The notes: generated from the letters alone by a model not told the origin. A stretch of 64,000 nt of DNA from Diaminobutyricimonas sp. LJ205 (GCF_009755725.1 NZ_CP046619.1:186001-250000); one strand, 5' to 3'. Shown: positions 44,721-53,776, counted from the first letter of the stretch. A program made the numbers and translations.

Positions 44721-46589
44721 ATGCAGCATAGCCGGATGCAGCCGCACCACGACGGGTCAGCCCTTTACGTCTCGACGCAGCAGCCGGCACTCGGCGAACT
44801 GGTGTCGGTCAGGCTGCGTGTGCCGACCGCGTACGGGCCGGTCGACCGGGTCAGTGTGCGGTCGAACCCGAACCGCGAACCACGGTTCAGTCCGGCGGCG
44901 CGGACGCACTCCGCCGATGGCTGGGACTGGTTCCAGGGCGAGGTGCAGGTGGAGAACCCGGTCCACGGTTACCGGTTCCTCCTCGTCGGCGCCGACGGCT
45001 CCCGCCGCTGGCTGAACGCGACCGGGCTGCACGAGATCGAGACCCTCGACGCCGAGGACTTCAAACTGGTCGCACACGAGCCGGCACCCGCCTGGGCGGC
45101 CGAGCAGGTCATGTACCAGGTGTTCCCCGACCGGTTCGCGCGGTCGGGGGCGGCCGATGCGCACGCCACCCCGGACTGGGCGATCCCCGCTGCCTGGGAC
45201 GACCCGGTCGACGTATCGCCGACGGCCCGTTCGCACCAGTTCTACGGCGGCGACCTCGATGGCGTCACCGAGCACCTCGACCACCTGTCACGGCTGGGTG
45301 TCACCCTGCTGTACCTGACCCCGTTCTTCCCAGCCGCATCCAATCACCGGTACGACTCGGCCTCCTTCGACGAGGTCGACCCGCTGCTCGGCGGCAATGA
45401 GGCCCTGATCCGACTCGTCGAGGCGGCTCATGCCCGCGGCATCCGGGTCATCGGCGACCTGACCAGCAATCATTCCGGTGACCAGCACGAGTGGTTCCTC
45501 GCCGCGCAGGCCGGCGGCACGGAACGCGAGTTCTACTACTTCGCTCCTGATGGCAGCTACGAGTCCTGGCTCGGGGTGCCCAGCCTGCCGAAGCTGAACT
45601 GGAAGAATCGCGAGCTGCGTCGCCGCTTCATTGACGGGCCAGACTCGGTGGTCGGACGCTGGCTGCAGCCGCCGTTCAACCTCGACGGCTGGCGGATCGA
45701 CGTGGCCAACATGACCGGCCGCCTCGGCTCGGAAGACCTGAACGCCGAGGTGCGGCAGACCATCCGGCGCACCATGCTCGAGGTCAACCCGGACACCATC
45801 CTGCTCGGCGAATCGACCAACGATGCGGCGAGCGACTTCCAGGGCGATGCCTGGCACGGCGCGATGACCTACCCGAACTTCACGAGGCCGCTGTGGAGCT
45901 GGCTGTCCGAGCCGGGCAGCCCGGCCGCCGGCGGCATCGGCTTCGCCGAGGGCGTCATTCCCACCTACACCGGGCGACAGTTCCATGCCGCGCACACCCG
46001 GTTCACCGGCGGCTTCCCGTGGCGGGTGCGCCTGGCCACCATGAACGCGCTCGACACCCACGACACCCCCCGGTTCCGCACCAGTGCGCTGCCGGGCGTC
46101 GTGCCGACCGCGGTCGGGCTGTCGGTGACGCTGCCGGGCATCCCGGTTATCTTCGCCGGCGACGAGTTCGGCCTGATCGGCGTGGACGGCGAACACTCGC
46201 GCACCCCGATCCCGTGGGACCGGGTGGGGGAGCCGGATGTCTCGCAGACGCTGTCGCTCTACGAGAGCCTGATCGGCCTGCGCCGCGCGCATCCGGTGCT
46301 CTCCACAGGTGGACTGCGCTGGCTGCACGTCTCGGACGACGTGCTGGTCTTCGTGCGCGAGTCGGCCGACGAATCGGTGCTGGTCTGCGCGTCGCGCGCG
46401 GGCTTCGACGTGGAGCTCGAGCCGGGAGCGGTGGTGGGGGAGCCCCTCCCGCTGGTCGAGCTTGCCGAGACCTCCGTGCCTGGGGAGCTCATCCTGGCTG
46501 AGACGGCCCCGCAGCTCCGTCTGGCAGCCGCCGCCGCCGTGTTCGCTGCCTGGCGCCTGTCCGGGGTGGCGGTGCCTGCCTTCGGCTGA
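44721..46589 (+). CDS. GH13 alpha-amylase-family enzyme (MalZ/neopullulanase-like)
   Basis: A 622-residue glycoside hydrolase: an N-terminal beta-sandwich (about residues 10-120), a GH13 barrel with DLTSNHSGDQHEWF, GWRIDVANMTG (nucleophile), LLGESTND (acid/base) and ALDTHDTPRF, and a C-terminal domain. No signal peptide, so it acts on imported maltodextrins. Residues 577-585 (PLVELAETS) are encoded by an exact copy of the 24-base intergenic repeat (46449-46472), in frame, in the C-terminal domain. The start may be the ATG at 44721 or one 15 bases later. Confidence 0.9.
   Translation: MQHSRMQPHHDGSALYVSTQQPALGELVSVRLRVPTAYGPVDRVSVRSNPNREPRFSPAARTHSADGWDWFQGEVQVENPVHGYRFLLVGADGSRRWLNATGLHEIETLDAEDFKLVAHEPAPAWAAEQVMYQVFPDRFARSGAADAHATPDWAIPAAWDDPVDVSPTARSHQFYGGDLDGVTEHLDHLSRLGVTLLYLTPFFPAASNHRYDSASFDEVDPLLGGNEALIRLVEAAHARGIRVIGDLTSNHSGDQHEWFLAAQAGGTEREFYYFAPDGSYESWLGVPSLPKLNWKNRELRRRFIDGPDSVVGRWLQPPFNLDGWRIDVANMTGRLGSEDLNAEVRQTIRRTMLEVNPDTILLGESTNDAASDFQGDAWHGAMTYPNFTRPLWSWLSEPGSPAAGGIGFAEGVIPTYTGRQFHAAHTRFTGGFPWRVRLATMNALDTHDTPRFRTSALPGVVPTAVGLSVTLPGIPVIFAGDEFGLIGVDGEHSRTPIPWDRVGEPDVSQTLSLYESLIGLRRAHPVLSTGGLRWLHVSDDVLVFVRESADESVLVCASRAGFDVELEPGAVVGEPLPLVELAETSVPGELILAETAPQLRLAAAAAVFAAWRLSGVAVPAFG
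46449..46472 (+). repeat. Exact 24-base dispersed repeat inside the GH13 coding region
   Basis: Identical to 25326-25349 (intergenic) and 56484-56507. Read in frame as PLVELAET. Confidence 0.85.
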
Positions 46590-46673
46590 GACGTGTCCGA
46601 AGAGGCCTCCGGCAGGTGTTATTCTTGTCCGGTTGCCAAATGGCAGGCGCGGTTTCTGCGTGCGGAAACATTC

Positions 46674-46745
<72 letters not shown>

Positions 46746-46770
46746 CGATCGGCACTGAGTGTCGCATCGT

Positions 46771-46844
46771 GGCTGGGTAGCTCAGTTGGTGAGAGCGCAC
46801 GACTCATAATCGTGAGGTCGCGGGTTCGAATCCCGCCCCAGCTA
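46771..46844 (+). tRNA. tRNA-Met (CAT)
   Basis: Acceptor GGCTGGG pairs with CCCAGCT. Stem CACGA/TCGTG encloses CTCATAA with anticodon CAT at 46805-46807. Lacking the three G-C pairs of initiator tRNA at the base of the anticodon stem, it is the elongator (or an Ile2 precursor, which cannot be excluded). Only 25 bases after tRNA-Thr, so probably co-transcribed. Confidence 0.94.
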
Positions 46845-46952
46845 CCGAATAGGTCCCGCGTCTCCCTCCCCGGAGGTCGAGTAAACACACACCCTCGAAA
46901 CCATCACCCCAACCTTTCCCGGTGCTGACGCGTCTTCAGTAATGTGACCCTC

Positions 46953-48023
46953 ATGCATACCCGCCTCTCGGTGGCTCTCCGCGCAACTGCTGTAGTCGCC
47001 GTCGCGCTCCTGCTCGCCGGCTGCGGTTCCCCCGGTTCGCGCGGGCCCGACGCGGAGCCGGCCGCCGCCGTCGACTGCGCGCAGATCGATGCGGATGCCC
47101 CGGCAGCCGGCCGCGTGCCGAGCGACTTCGAACCGGTCGCCGTCTATCGCTGCGATCAGTTCGGCAGCATGGAAGACGCCGAAGGCAGGTGGTCCGCGAT
47201 CACTGCCGAGCGTCTCGAGGGCGACCTCGGGCCGCTGCTCGCCGCCCTGGACGAGCCCGATGACGCGCGGTGGCTCGGCCCGTGCGCCGCCATCATGATG
47301 ATGGCCCCGGAGCTCTGGCTCGTCGATCTCGACGGTGTGGCGATCCGGGTGGCGCTCCCCTCGGACGGCTGCGGCCAGCCCAAGGTTGACCCGGTGAATA
47401 TGGCGCTTGCCGCGCTGACGGTGGTCGAGCGGAGCAGCCAGCCGCTCGAGCTCATTGATACTTGGGCTGCTATTGAGGCCGGCTGTCCCACCCGGTGGGC
47501 ACCCTTACGGATAGCGGCCGTGGATGATCTCGACGGCCAGTCACTGATGCGCGAGGACGATTTGGTTGAGAGAGGTCTCAGCGAGCCGAAGCCCGTGCCA
47601 AGCGGCGAACCTGGCGACTCGGGTGTCGAAGTGCGCGATGTCCCGATGCCGCTTCTCGTGTCACCCGACCATATCGATGGCATGCTTCTGTGCCGGTACG
47701 CGTCGGAGCACCTGTTCCCAACGCCCGAGGCGGCCGGCACATCCGTTCATATCGGTGGGCCGGAATCGGGCCGCTTTGTGGACGGCCGCAAGCTCAGCCT
47801 CGAGGACGCGCTCACGGTGCTCGCCGCCGCTGCCAACATCGACGTGATGCCCCCGATTGATTGCACGCTGCAGGCAACGGAAGTGGTCACGCTATTCCCG
47901 CTCCTCGACAGCGCCATCACCGGCTCGCCGATCACGGTCGAGGTCGATGGGTGCCAGAGACTGACCGTGTTCGGGCCGGGCGCTATGCCCGTACCCGCCG
48001 AAGTGCTGGCGATCGTTTCCTGA
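46953..48023 (+). CDS. Hypothetical lipoprotein
   Basis: A 356-residue protein I do not recognise. The signal peptide ends in the lipobox LLAGCGS (cysteine near residue 26), so it is anchored outside the membrane. The mature part has several cysteines (VDCAQ, VYRCDQ, LGPCAAIM, SDGCGQP, LLCRYAS, IDCTLQ, VDGCQRL), suggesting disulfide bonds. A TAATGT box (46940-46945) seven bases before the ATG supports that start. It stands alone between the tRNAs and a small secreted protein. Codon use drifts in the middle (47400-47800, more A/T), which may point to a younger gene. Confidence 0.75.
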   Translation: MHTRLSVALRATAVVAVALLLAGCGSPGSRGPDAEPAAAVDCAQIDADAPAAGRVPSDFEPVAVYRCDQFGSMEDAEGRWSAITAERLEGDLGPLLAALDEPDDARWLGPCAAIMMMAPELWLVDLDGVAIRVALPSDGCGQPKVDPVNMALAALTVVERSSQPLELIDTWAAIEAGCPTRWAPLRIAAVDDLDGQSLMREDDLVERGLSEPKPVPSGEPGDSGVEVRDVPMPLLVSPDHIDGMLLCRYASEHLFPTPEAAGTSVHIGGPESGRFVDGRKLSLEDALTVLAAAANIDVMPPIDCTLQATEVVTLFPLLDSAITGSPITVEVDGCQRLTVFGPGAMPVPAEVLAIVS

Positions 48024-48133
48024 GCCGGTCCGTTGGCCAGATGAACGAATTTTCATCTGCGTTTCCGATTCAGGTCATCAGCGGCTGGGAGGGTGAGTCC
48101 AGCGCGCCGGAACCGGCGCAAGTTTGGAGCAAC

Positions 48134-48634
48134 ATGAAGAAGTCCCTCGTCCTGACCGCCTCCACCTTCGTCGTGGGGGCAACCCTCGTCGGCGGCAGCG
48201 CCTTCGCCGCCACTGGCCTGCTCGCGCCGCAGGAGCAGAAGCCGGTATCGATCACGGATGTCGCCGTCCCCACCGCCGAGCGCGAGCTCGCGGCTTCCGC
48301 CGAGGGCGCCGCCGACGTCGCGACCAAGGCCACCACCGACCAGGCCCAGGCCGAGGCTGCCGCAGCCGGCGCCGTGGCCGCTGAGACCACCGGCAGCGTT
48401 CGCAGCCAGGAAGTCGCCGTCGTTCCGCGTGAGGTCGCCAAGATTGCGTCCGACAAGGGCAGCGAGACCGGCGAGACCATCTCGGAGTGGGCCAAGACCC
48501 AGGCGAACCAGCCGGTAAACGCCGAGGCCGAGGCTGGCGTTGAGGTTGGCGTCGAGGTTGAGGTCGGCGATGTCACTGTCGACACCGAGGCTTCCGCGGA
48601 TGTCACCGCCGAGGTTCGCGGCGGTAACCGCTAG
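48134..48634 (+). CDS. Small secreted Ala/Glu/Val-rich protein
   Basis: A 166-residue protein with a Sec signal peptide (KKSLVLTASTFVVGATLVGGSAFA, cleavage about residue 26). The mature protein is low in complexity: a central Ala/Gln stretch and a C-terminal acidic EAEAGVEVGVEVEVGDVTVDTEA region. It contains no cysteines or aromatic residues beyond one tryptophan, suggesting an extended or disordered secreted protein. Convergent with the OmpR-type two-component system. No known family is recognised. Confidence 0.7.
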   Translation: MKKSLVLTASTFVVGATLVGGSAFAATGLLAPQEQKPVSITDVAVPTAERELAASAEGAADVATKATTDQAQAEAAAAGAVAAETTGSVRSQEVAVVPREVAKIASDKGSETGETISEWAKTQANQPVNAEAEAGVEVGVEVEVGDVTVDTEASADVTAEVRGGNR

Positions 48635-48667
48635 CGAATCCTGCCCGACCCTTCGAGGTCGCGGCCC

Positions 48668-48704
48668 GCCCCGTTTGCGCCTTTCGGGTAGGTGCAGACG
48701 GGGC
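48668..48704. terminator. Hairpin between the secreted protein and response regulator genes
   Basis: GCCCCGT (48668-48674) pairs with ACGGGGC (48698-48704), continued inward by GC/GC after a small internal loop. It lies between convergent genes. Confidence 0.65.
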
Positions 48705-48709
48705 TTCTC

Positions 48710-49366
48710 CTATTTCAGCCGGTACCCCATCCCGCGCACCGTCTGGATCCGGTCGCGTCCGAGCTTCGCGCGCAGGTGACGCACGTAGACATCGACGATG
48801 TTCGACTCCGGGTCGAAGTCGACGCCCCACACGCGGCTGAGCAGTTGCTCGCGGCTGAGCACCTGATCGGGGTGCTCAAGGAACTCCACCGCGAGGCTGA
48901 ACTCGCGTGCGGAGAGGTCGACCATCACACCGGCCACCGACAGCCGTCGGGTGCGGTGGTCGAGTTCCAGGTCGCCATGGCGCAGCGTCCCGCTTGCTGA
49001 GGGCGCGGCATCCTTCATCCTGACCCGCACCCGGGCCAGCAGTTCGTCGAAGCGGAACGGTTTCGCGAGGTAGTCGTTGGCGCCGCCCTCGAGGCCGCGC
49101 ACCGTGTCCACCGACGATCCCCGTGCGGTCAGCATGATGATCGGCAGGGTGTGCCCCTCACCGCGAAGCGTGTCGAGAATGGTGAACCCATCGATGCCGG
49201 GCAGGCCGACATCGAGGATCATCAGGTCGTGCTCGAGGCTACGGGCGAGAGCGAGCGCCTCCGGCCCGGTGTGCGCGATCGACACCGCAAATCCGGCGGC
49301 GGTGAGCCCGCTGTCGATGAAGTTCGCGATGCGCGACTCATCTTCCGCGATCAGGATGCTTGCCAC
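48710..49366 (-). CDS. OmpR-family response regulator
   Basis: A 218-residue response regulator. The receiver domain (1-115) has the acidic pocket EDE at residues 8-10, the phosphorylation site D52 (MILDVGLPG) and the conserved lysine in YLAKPF. The C-terminal winged helix (about 125-218) ends in DVYVRHLRAKLG and IQTVRGMGYRLK. It follows its kinase gene with a one-base overlap, so they are co-expressed. Target genes are not evident. Confidence 0.93.
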   Translation of the reverse strand: MASILIAEDESRIANFIDSGLTAAGFAVSIAHTGPEALALARSLEHDLMILDVGLPGIDGFTILDTLRGEGHTLPIIMLTARGSSVDTVRGLEGGANDYLAKPFRFDELLARVRVRMKDAAPSASGTLRHGDLELDHRTRRLSVAGVMVDLSAREFSLAVEFLEHPDQVLSREQLLSRVWGVDFDPESNIVDVYVRHLRAKLGRDRIQTVRGMGYRLK

Positions 49367-50829
49367 TAACCGTCCTCGCTCTCGTTGTTGTCGTCATCCT
49401 CGGTTGGCGCGGGGATGACGATGGTGAAGGTCGACCCGATGCCGTGTTCGGAGTCGACGCTGACCCGGCCGCCGTGGGCCGCGGCGATCGCCGAGACGAT
49501 GCTCAACCCCAGGCCGGATCCTTCGATACCGCGACCGGATTCGACCCGGTGGAAACGCCCGAAGATGAGCTCCTGCTGATCAGCAGGCACGCCGATGCCC
49601 TGGTCCCGCACCCAGAGGCGGAGTTCGCGCTGCGCGCCTGCCCCGGCGGTTTCGGCGCCGAGCATCACGGTCGTGCCCGGCTCGGAGTACTTCACGGCGT
49701 TCTGGGCCAGCTGAAGCAGTGCTTGCGCGACGCGGGTCGGGTCGAGTGCCACCACGGCATCCGTGTCCGATCGGATCCGCCAGACGTGCGCCGAGGACAA
49801 CGACTTCGCCTTCTCGAGCAGTGAGCTGAGCAGCTCGTCGACGCTGGTCTCGGCGGGGACGACGAAGTCACGCATGCCGGATTCGGCGAGGACCGACAGC
49901 TCAGAAACCAGGGCACTCATCCGATCAAGCTCGTCGAGCGACATGGCCCGCACTGCGTCCACCCGGTCCGGCCGGCTGCCATCCAGCAGTTCCAGCTGGC
50001 CGCGAATGATTGTGATCGGGGTGCGCAGTTCGTGACTGACATCGTCGACGAGCCGCCGCTGCGCGCCGAACGCCTGCTCCAGCCGGGCGATCAGCGCGTT
50101 CACCGTGCGGGTCAGGCGGGACACGTCGTCATTGCCGTGCACCGGAATGCGCTCGCCGAGTTGGGCTGCCGTCATCCGGTCTGCCGTCTCCTGCAGGAGC
50201 CGGATCGGCCGCAGCAGGCGCCCGGCGACGAACCAGCCGACCACACCGATCATCAGCAGGGCGATCGAAGCGACAATCAGCGACGTACGCAGAACCTCGG
50301 TCGCGCCCTTCAGCACCGGGTCCAGCGAATACGCCGAAACGTAGAACCCGGCTGCCGGATCACCGGTCACGACGACCGGCACGATGACATATCGAACCGC
50401 CCCGATCGGGCGCACCGACGTGCCCGTCACCACCGACTCGCTGTCGGCTGCCGTGACGAGCAGGTCGACGAATTTCTCGTCCTGATCGATACGGAAGGGC
50501 AATTGCGCATCGGGCACGAACGCCGGTGCGCCGTTCAGCACACCGAGCACGCTCTCGTTCGGTTCGGGCAGGATGCGCTGCATCGCGGTGCTCAGGAATT
50601 CGTCGACGGATGCCGGCGGTCTCGCCATCGCATCACCTGCCGCGATCGACTGCAGTTGCTCGACCACTTGGAGCAATTTGCTGTCGACCTCGTTCAGCGC
50701 CGATCGCCGTTCGACGAGGTACACGGCCACCGCAGACGCGCCCATTCCGATCGCCGCCACCAGCAGGATCGCCAGCATGATGCGAGCACGGACGGACAGT
50801 TGCCCGCCATGCCCGTGTCTGCCGCCCAT
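49366..50829 (-). CDS. Sensor histidine kinase (HAMP, HisKA, HATPase)
   Basis: A 487-residue kinase. Helix 1 (about residues 15-38), an external sensor region of about 130 residues, helix 2 (about 178-200), HAMP, then the phosphoacceptor box VDDVSHELRTPITIIRG and the ATP lid region with QNAVKYSE, DQGIGVP and GSGLGLSIVS. The layout resembles MprB/TcrY-type actinobacterial kinases. The signal is unknown. First gene of the pair; the acidic C-terminal tail is DDDNNESEDG. Confidence 0.92.
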   Translation of the reverse strand: MGGRHGHGGQLSVRARIMLAILLVAAIGMGASAVAVYLVERRSALNEVDSKLLQVVEQLQSIAAGDAMARPPASVDEFLSTAMQRILPEPNESVLGVLNGAPAFVPDAQLPFRIDQDEKFVDLLVTAADSESVVTGTSVRPIGAVRYVIVPVVVTGDPAAGFYVSAYSLDPVLKGATEVLRTSLIVASIALLMIGVVGWFVAGRLLRPIRLLQETADRMTAAQLGERIPVHGNDDVSRLTRTVNALIARLEQAFGAQRRLVDDVSHELRTPITIIRGQLELLDGSRPDRVDAVRAMSLDELDRMSALVSELSVLAESGMRDFVVPAETSVDELLSSLLEKAKSLSSAHVWRIRSDTDAVVALDPTRVAQALLQLAQNAVKYSEPGTTVMLGAETAGAGAQRELRLWVRDQGIGVPADQQELIFGRFHRVESGRGIEGSGLGLSIVSAIAAAHGGRVSVDSEHGIGSTFTIVIPAPTEDDDNNESEDG

Positions 50830-50942
50830 CGCCGAACATCCTCACACGACGAACCTGCGAGTTCGGCAGGGCGGATCACGCTTTCTTGCGATAACTGCTC
50901 ACCTTGGGGCAGGGTGAGGACATCGACGGGGGAGGCCGCCTG

Positions 50943-51770
50943 GTGCAGTTCTGGATTCTCGGGTTCGTCGCGCTCGTCTTCGCAGCAACCTTCATCTATC
51001 GGGAGAAGCGGCCGAACCGTGCACGCATGGTCCTCGCCTTCACGGAGCGATTCTCGTACCCCACATCCGACGCTGCTATCAGCCGAATCGATCAGCGCAT
51101 CCGCGACAGCCTGCGTGGGTTGTGCCTGGGTGGTCTGGTCGGAGCGGTGGTGATCGCCGTCGTCTTCCTGCTGGTTCCCGCCGCAGTCCCGGGCGGAATC
51201 GGCGGAGCCGCAACGCTGGCGTTCCTCGTCGGATTCATGGCGTCGGGATCGGGCCTGTCCGCCTATCTCGGATCCGTGAGGCTCCCGGGGAACGCCCCGG
51301 ATACCCCGCCCCGGACGTCGCTGTTCGACTACCTGCATCCCGGTTGGGTCGTTGCCGCGGTCGTGCTCGTCACGGCATCCGGCACGATGGCCATTGCCGT
51401 GATGCTCGATGGCAGAGCCGTACGCGCGGATCCGGGGCTCCCGCTCGCGGTCGCGATCGTGCTCACCGGCCTGGCAGTTCTCGTCGTCATCGCGTGCTGG
51501 GCGCTGAGCCGCTCGATGCTCGCGCGTGTCGGGTGGGATGAGCTGGATCGACGCTGGGCCGACGCCCTGCGTGCATCCGATCTGCGTGACCTCTGGATCA
51601 GTGCGATCGCCTTCGCGGCGGCGGCTGTCGTGGCCACAGCCGACTGGTTCCTGCCCGATGACATGCTGTGGAGGCTTCCGGTCGGACTGCTCGGCTTCGC
51701 GCCCCTCGTGCTGCTCAGCCTGCCAGCCAGCCGGCGAACCGATCAGAGGCTCGCGCACGCCGCTGGCTAG
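50943..51770 (+). CDS. Hypothetical polytopic membrane protein
   Basis: A 275-residue protein of unknown family with about seven hydrophobic helices (for example FWILGFVALVFAATFIY, LVGAVVIAVVFLLVPAAV, WVVAAVVLVTASGTMAIAV). A soluble loop of about 40 residues rich in Arg follows the first helix. The GTG at 50943 is preceded by GGGGGAGG. It lies between the divergent two-component genes and the MaoC pair and may be regulated by the former; nothing in the sequence proves it. Confidence 0.7.
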   Translation: MQFWILGFVALVFAATFIYREKRPNRARMVLAFTERFSYPTSDAAISRIDQRIRDSLRGLCLGGLVGAVVIAVVFLLVPAAVPGGIGGAATLAFLVGFMASGSGLSAYLGSVRLPGNAPDTPPRTSLFDYLHPGWVVAAVVLVTASGTMAIAVMLDGRAVRADPGLPLAVAIVLTGLAVLVVIACWALSRSMLARVGWDELDRRWADALRASDLRDLWISAIAFAAAAVVATADWFLPDDMLWRLPVGLLGFAPLVLLSLPASRRTDQRLAHAAG

Positions 51771-51779
51771 ACTGTCCGG

Positions 51780-52226
51780 GTGCCAGTGAACCCCGAATTG
51801 CAGGGACGTGAGTTCCCGCCCACCGCCCCGTATCTGGTCGGGCGCGAGAAGATCCGCGAGTTCGCGCGGGCAGTGTTCGCGACCAACCCGATCAACGATG
51901 ATCCGGATGCCGCGGCCGCCGCCGGCTACAGCGACATCGTCGCCCCGCCCACGTTCCCCGTGGTCGTGCAGGAGCAGACGCTCGCCCAGTTACTGGCCGA
52001 ACCGGATGCCGGCATCGACTTCACTCGCGTCGTGCACGGCGACCAGCGGTTCAGCTACTCGCGGCCGATCGTCGCCGGTGACGAGCTCACCGCGACGCTC
52101 ACGATCGCCAGCGTGAAGAGCCTCGGCGGGCACAGCATGGTCACCGCCGAGTCCCGCATGGTGGACGCCGAAGGCAAGCACGTGGTGACCGCGACATCCA
52201 CTCTCGTGGTGAGGGGCGACGAATGA
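51780..52226 (+). CDS. MaoC-like dehydratase, N-terminal half (HadA-like)
   Basis: A 148-residue hotdog-fold protein resembling HadA/FAS1-like dehydratase domains: GREFPPTAPYLVGREKIREFA at the N terminus and VHGDQRFSYSRPIVAGDEL in the middle. It overlaps the next MaoC gene by four bases (ATGA); such pairs form (R)-hydratase/dehydratase heterodimers. In mycobacteria the homologs serve mycolic-acid synthesis; here, without mycolates, another fatty-acid or envelope role is likely. The GTG follows a TAGACT box by six bases. Confidence 0.85.
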   Translation: MPVNPELQGREFPPTAPYLVGREKIREFARAVFATNPINDDPDAAAAAGYSDIVAPPTFPVVVQEQTLAQLLAEPDAGIDFTRVVHGDQRFSYSRPIVAGDELTATLTIASVKSLGGHSMVTAESRMVDAEGKHVVTATSTLVVRGDE

Positions 52227-52633
52227 GCACCGTTGTAGAACTGACCGTCGGTGACATCGTCGCCGAACGCACGTTCCCGCTGACCCGCGACTCGCTTGTG
52301 CGGTACGCCGGGGCATCCGGCGACTTCAACCCGATCCACTACCGCGACGACGTCGCGGCTGCGGTCGGACTACCTGGAGTGCTCGCGCACGGCATGCTGA
52401 CCATGGGTCTCGCGGTGCAGCCGGTCGTCGACTGGCTCGGCGACCCGGGCAAGGTTGTCGACTACCAGGTGAAGTTCACCCGTCCGGTCGTCGTCGACCC
52501 GGATCTCGGTGCCGTGGTGACCGTGATCGCCAAGGTCGGCGTGATCGACGACGACGGGGCAAGGATCGACCTCACCGTCACCTACGCGGGGCAGACCGTG
52601 CTCGGCAAGGCGCAGGTGCGTGTCGCGCTGTGA
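52223..52633 (+). CDS. MaoC-family dehydratase (HadB-like catalytic subunit)
   Basis: A 136-residue hotdog protein with the hydratase-2 catalytic motif: the aspartate and histidine lie in SGDFNPIHYRDDVAAAVGLPGVLAHGM. It is the catalytic partner of the preceding HadA-like subunit. Its stop overlaps the murB start by four bases, so hadA-hadB-murB are translated as a unit, an arrangement also seen in other actinobacteria near secE-nusG. Confidence 0.88.
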   Translation: MSTVVELTVGDIVAERTFPLTRDSLVRYAGASGDFNPIHYRDDVAAAVGLPGVLAHGMLTMGLAVQPVVDWLGDPGKVVDYQVKFTRPVVVDPDLGAVVTVIAKVGVIDDDGARIDLTVTYAGQTVLGKAQVRVAL

Positions 52634-53757
52634 CGCTCGCTGAACTGACTACGCTGCAGGTCGGCGGCCCCGCTGAGCGCGTCGTGGCGCCGCTCACCAC
52701 CCAGGAGCTGATCCGCACCACCCGTGAAGTATGGGCCAGCGGCGAGGACTGGCTGCTCCTCGGCGGTGGCTCGAACGTGGTCATCGCCGACGAGGGCTTC
52801 GACGGCACCGTGATCCGGGTGGTGAATCCGGGTATCGAGGTGTCGCGCAGCAACTCCGCCGATGTCGCGGCAGGCTCGTCGAGCAGTCTGGCCCCGTCCA
52901 CTGTCCGTCTCCGCGTTCAGGCCGGACAGAACTGGGACGAGCTGGTCGCCTGGACGGTTGAGAACGGATGGGCCGGAATCGAAGCCCTCTCGGGGATCCC
53001 CGGGTCGGTCGGCGCCGCCCCGATTCAGAACATCGGCGCATACGGGCAGGAGGTCGCATCCGCCCTCGTCGCCGTCGACTTCCTCGATTACCAGACCGGC
53101 GAACTGGAGCACCTCGAGGTCTCCGAGCTTGGCCTCGGCTACCGCACCAGCGCTTTCAAGCGGGGCCGGCTCGGGCTGGTCCTCGCGGTCGAGTTCGAGC
53201 TGCGTGACAACGGCGGCGCAAGTGAGCCGATCGCGTACTCGCAGCTGGCGTCCGCATTGGGTGTCTCGGTAGGGGACCGGGTCGCGGTGACCCAGGTGCG
53301 CGAGGCGGTGCTGGCGCTGCGCTCATCCAAGGGCATGGTGCTGAACCCAGAGGACCCGGACTCGGTGAGCGCCGGTTCGTTCTTCACCAACCCGATCGTG
53401 TCGGAGAATTTCGCCCGCAGCCTGCCCGGTGATGCGCCGCGCTGGTCGATGGCGCCCGAGGTTCAGGATGTCGCGGTGCCGCTTGGTGCGGACCCGGCTC
53501 CGCCGCCCGCCCACGAGGAGCCGACCGTGAAGCTCAGCGCCGCATGGTTGATCGAGCAGTCGGGGATCAGTCGCGGCTACCGGCTGCCGGGTTCACGGGC
53601 AGCGGTCTCAAGCAAGCACACCCTTGCGATCACCAACACCGGCGGCGCCACCGCTACTGAGATCGTGCAGCTGGCCGAGTTCATCCAGACCAGGGTGCTT
53701 GCCCAGTTCGGGGTGAGCCTGCAGCCCGAGCCGGTGTTCGTCGGGGTGCACGGTTAG
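52630..53757 (+). CDS. murB: UDP-N-acetylenolpyruvoylglucosamine reductase
   Basis: A 375-residue FAD enzyme that makes UDP-N-acetylmuramate for peptidoglycan. FAD-binding LLGGGSNVVIADEGF, GIEALSGIPGSVGAAPIQNIGAYGQE and the catalytic AGSFFTNPIV are present, as is the type I-specific insertion in the last third. GTG start at 52630 overlapping hadB. Residues about 77-95 (SNSADVAAGSSSSLAPSTV) form a Ser/Ala-rich insertion between two conserved strands, at an exposed place. Confidence 0.95.
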   Translation: MTLAELTTLQVGGPAERVVAPLTTQELIRTTREVWASGEDWLLLGGGSNVVIADEGFDGTVIRVVNPGIEVSRSNSADVAAGSSSSLAPSTVRLRVQAGQNWDELVAWTVENGWAGIEALSGIPGSVGAAPIQNIGAYGQEVASALVAVDFLDYQTGELEHLEVSELGLGYRTSAFKRGRLGLVLAVEFELRDNGGASEPIAYSQLASALGVSVGDRVAVTQVREAVLALRSSKGMVLNPEDPDSVSAGSFFTNPIVSENFARSLPGDAPRWSMAPEVQDVAVPLGADPAPPPAHEEPTVKLSAAWLIEQSGISRGYRLPGSRAAVSSKHTLAITNTGGATATEIVQLAEFIQTRVLAQFGVSLQPEPVFVGVHG

Positions 53758-53776
53758 CTGACGCCTGCGCGGCTCC

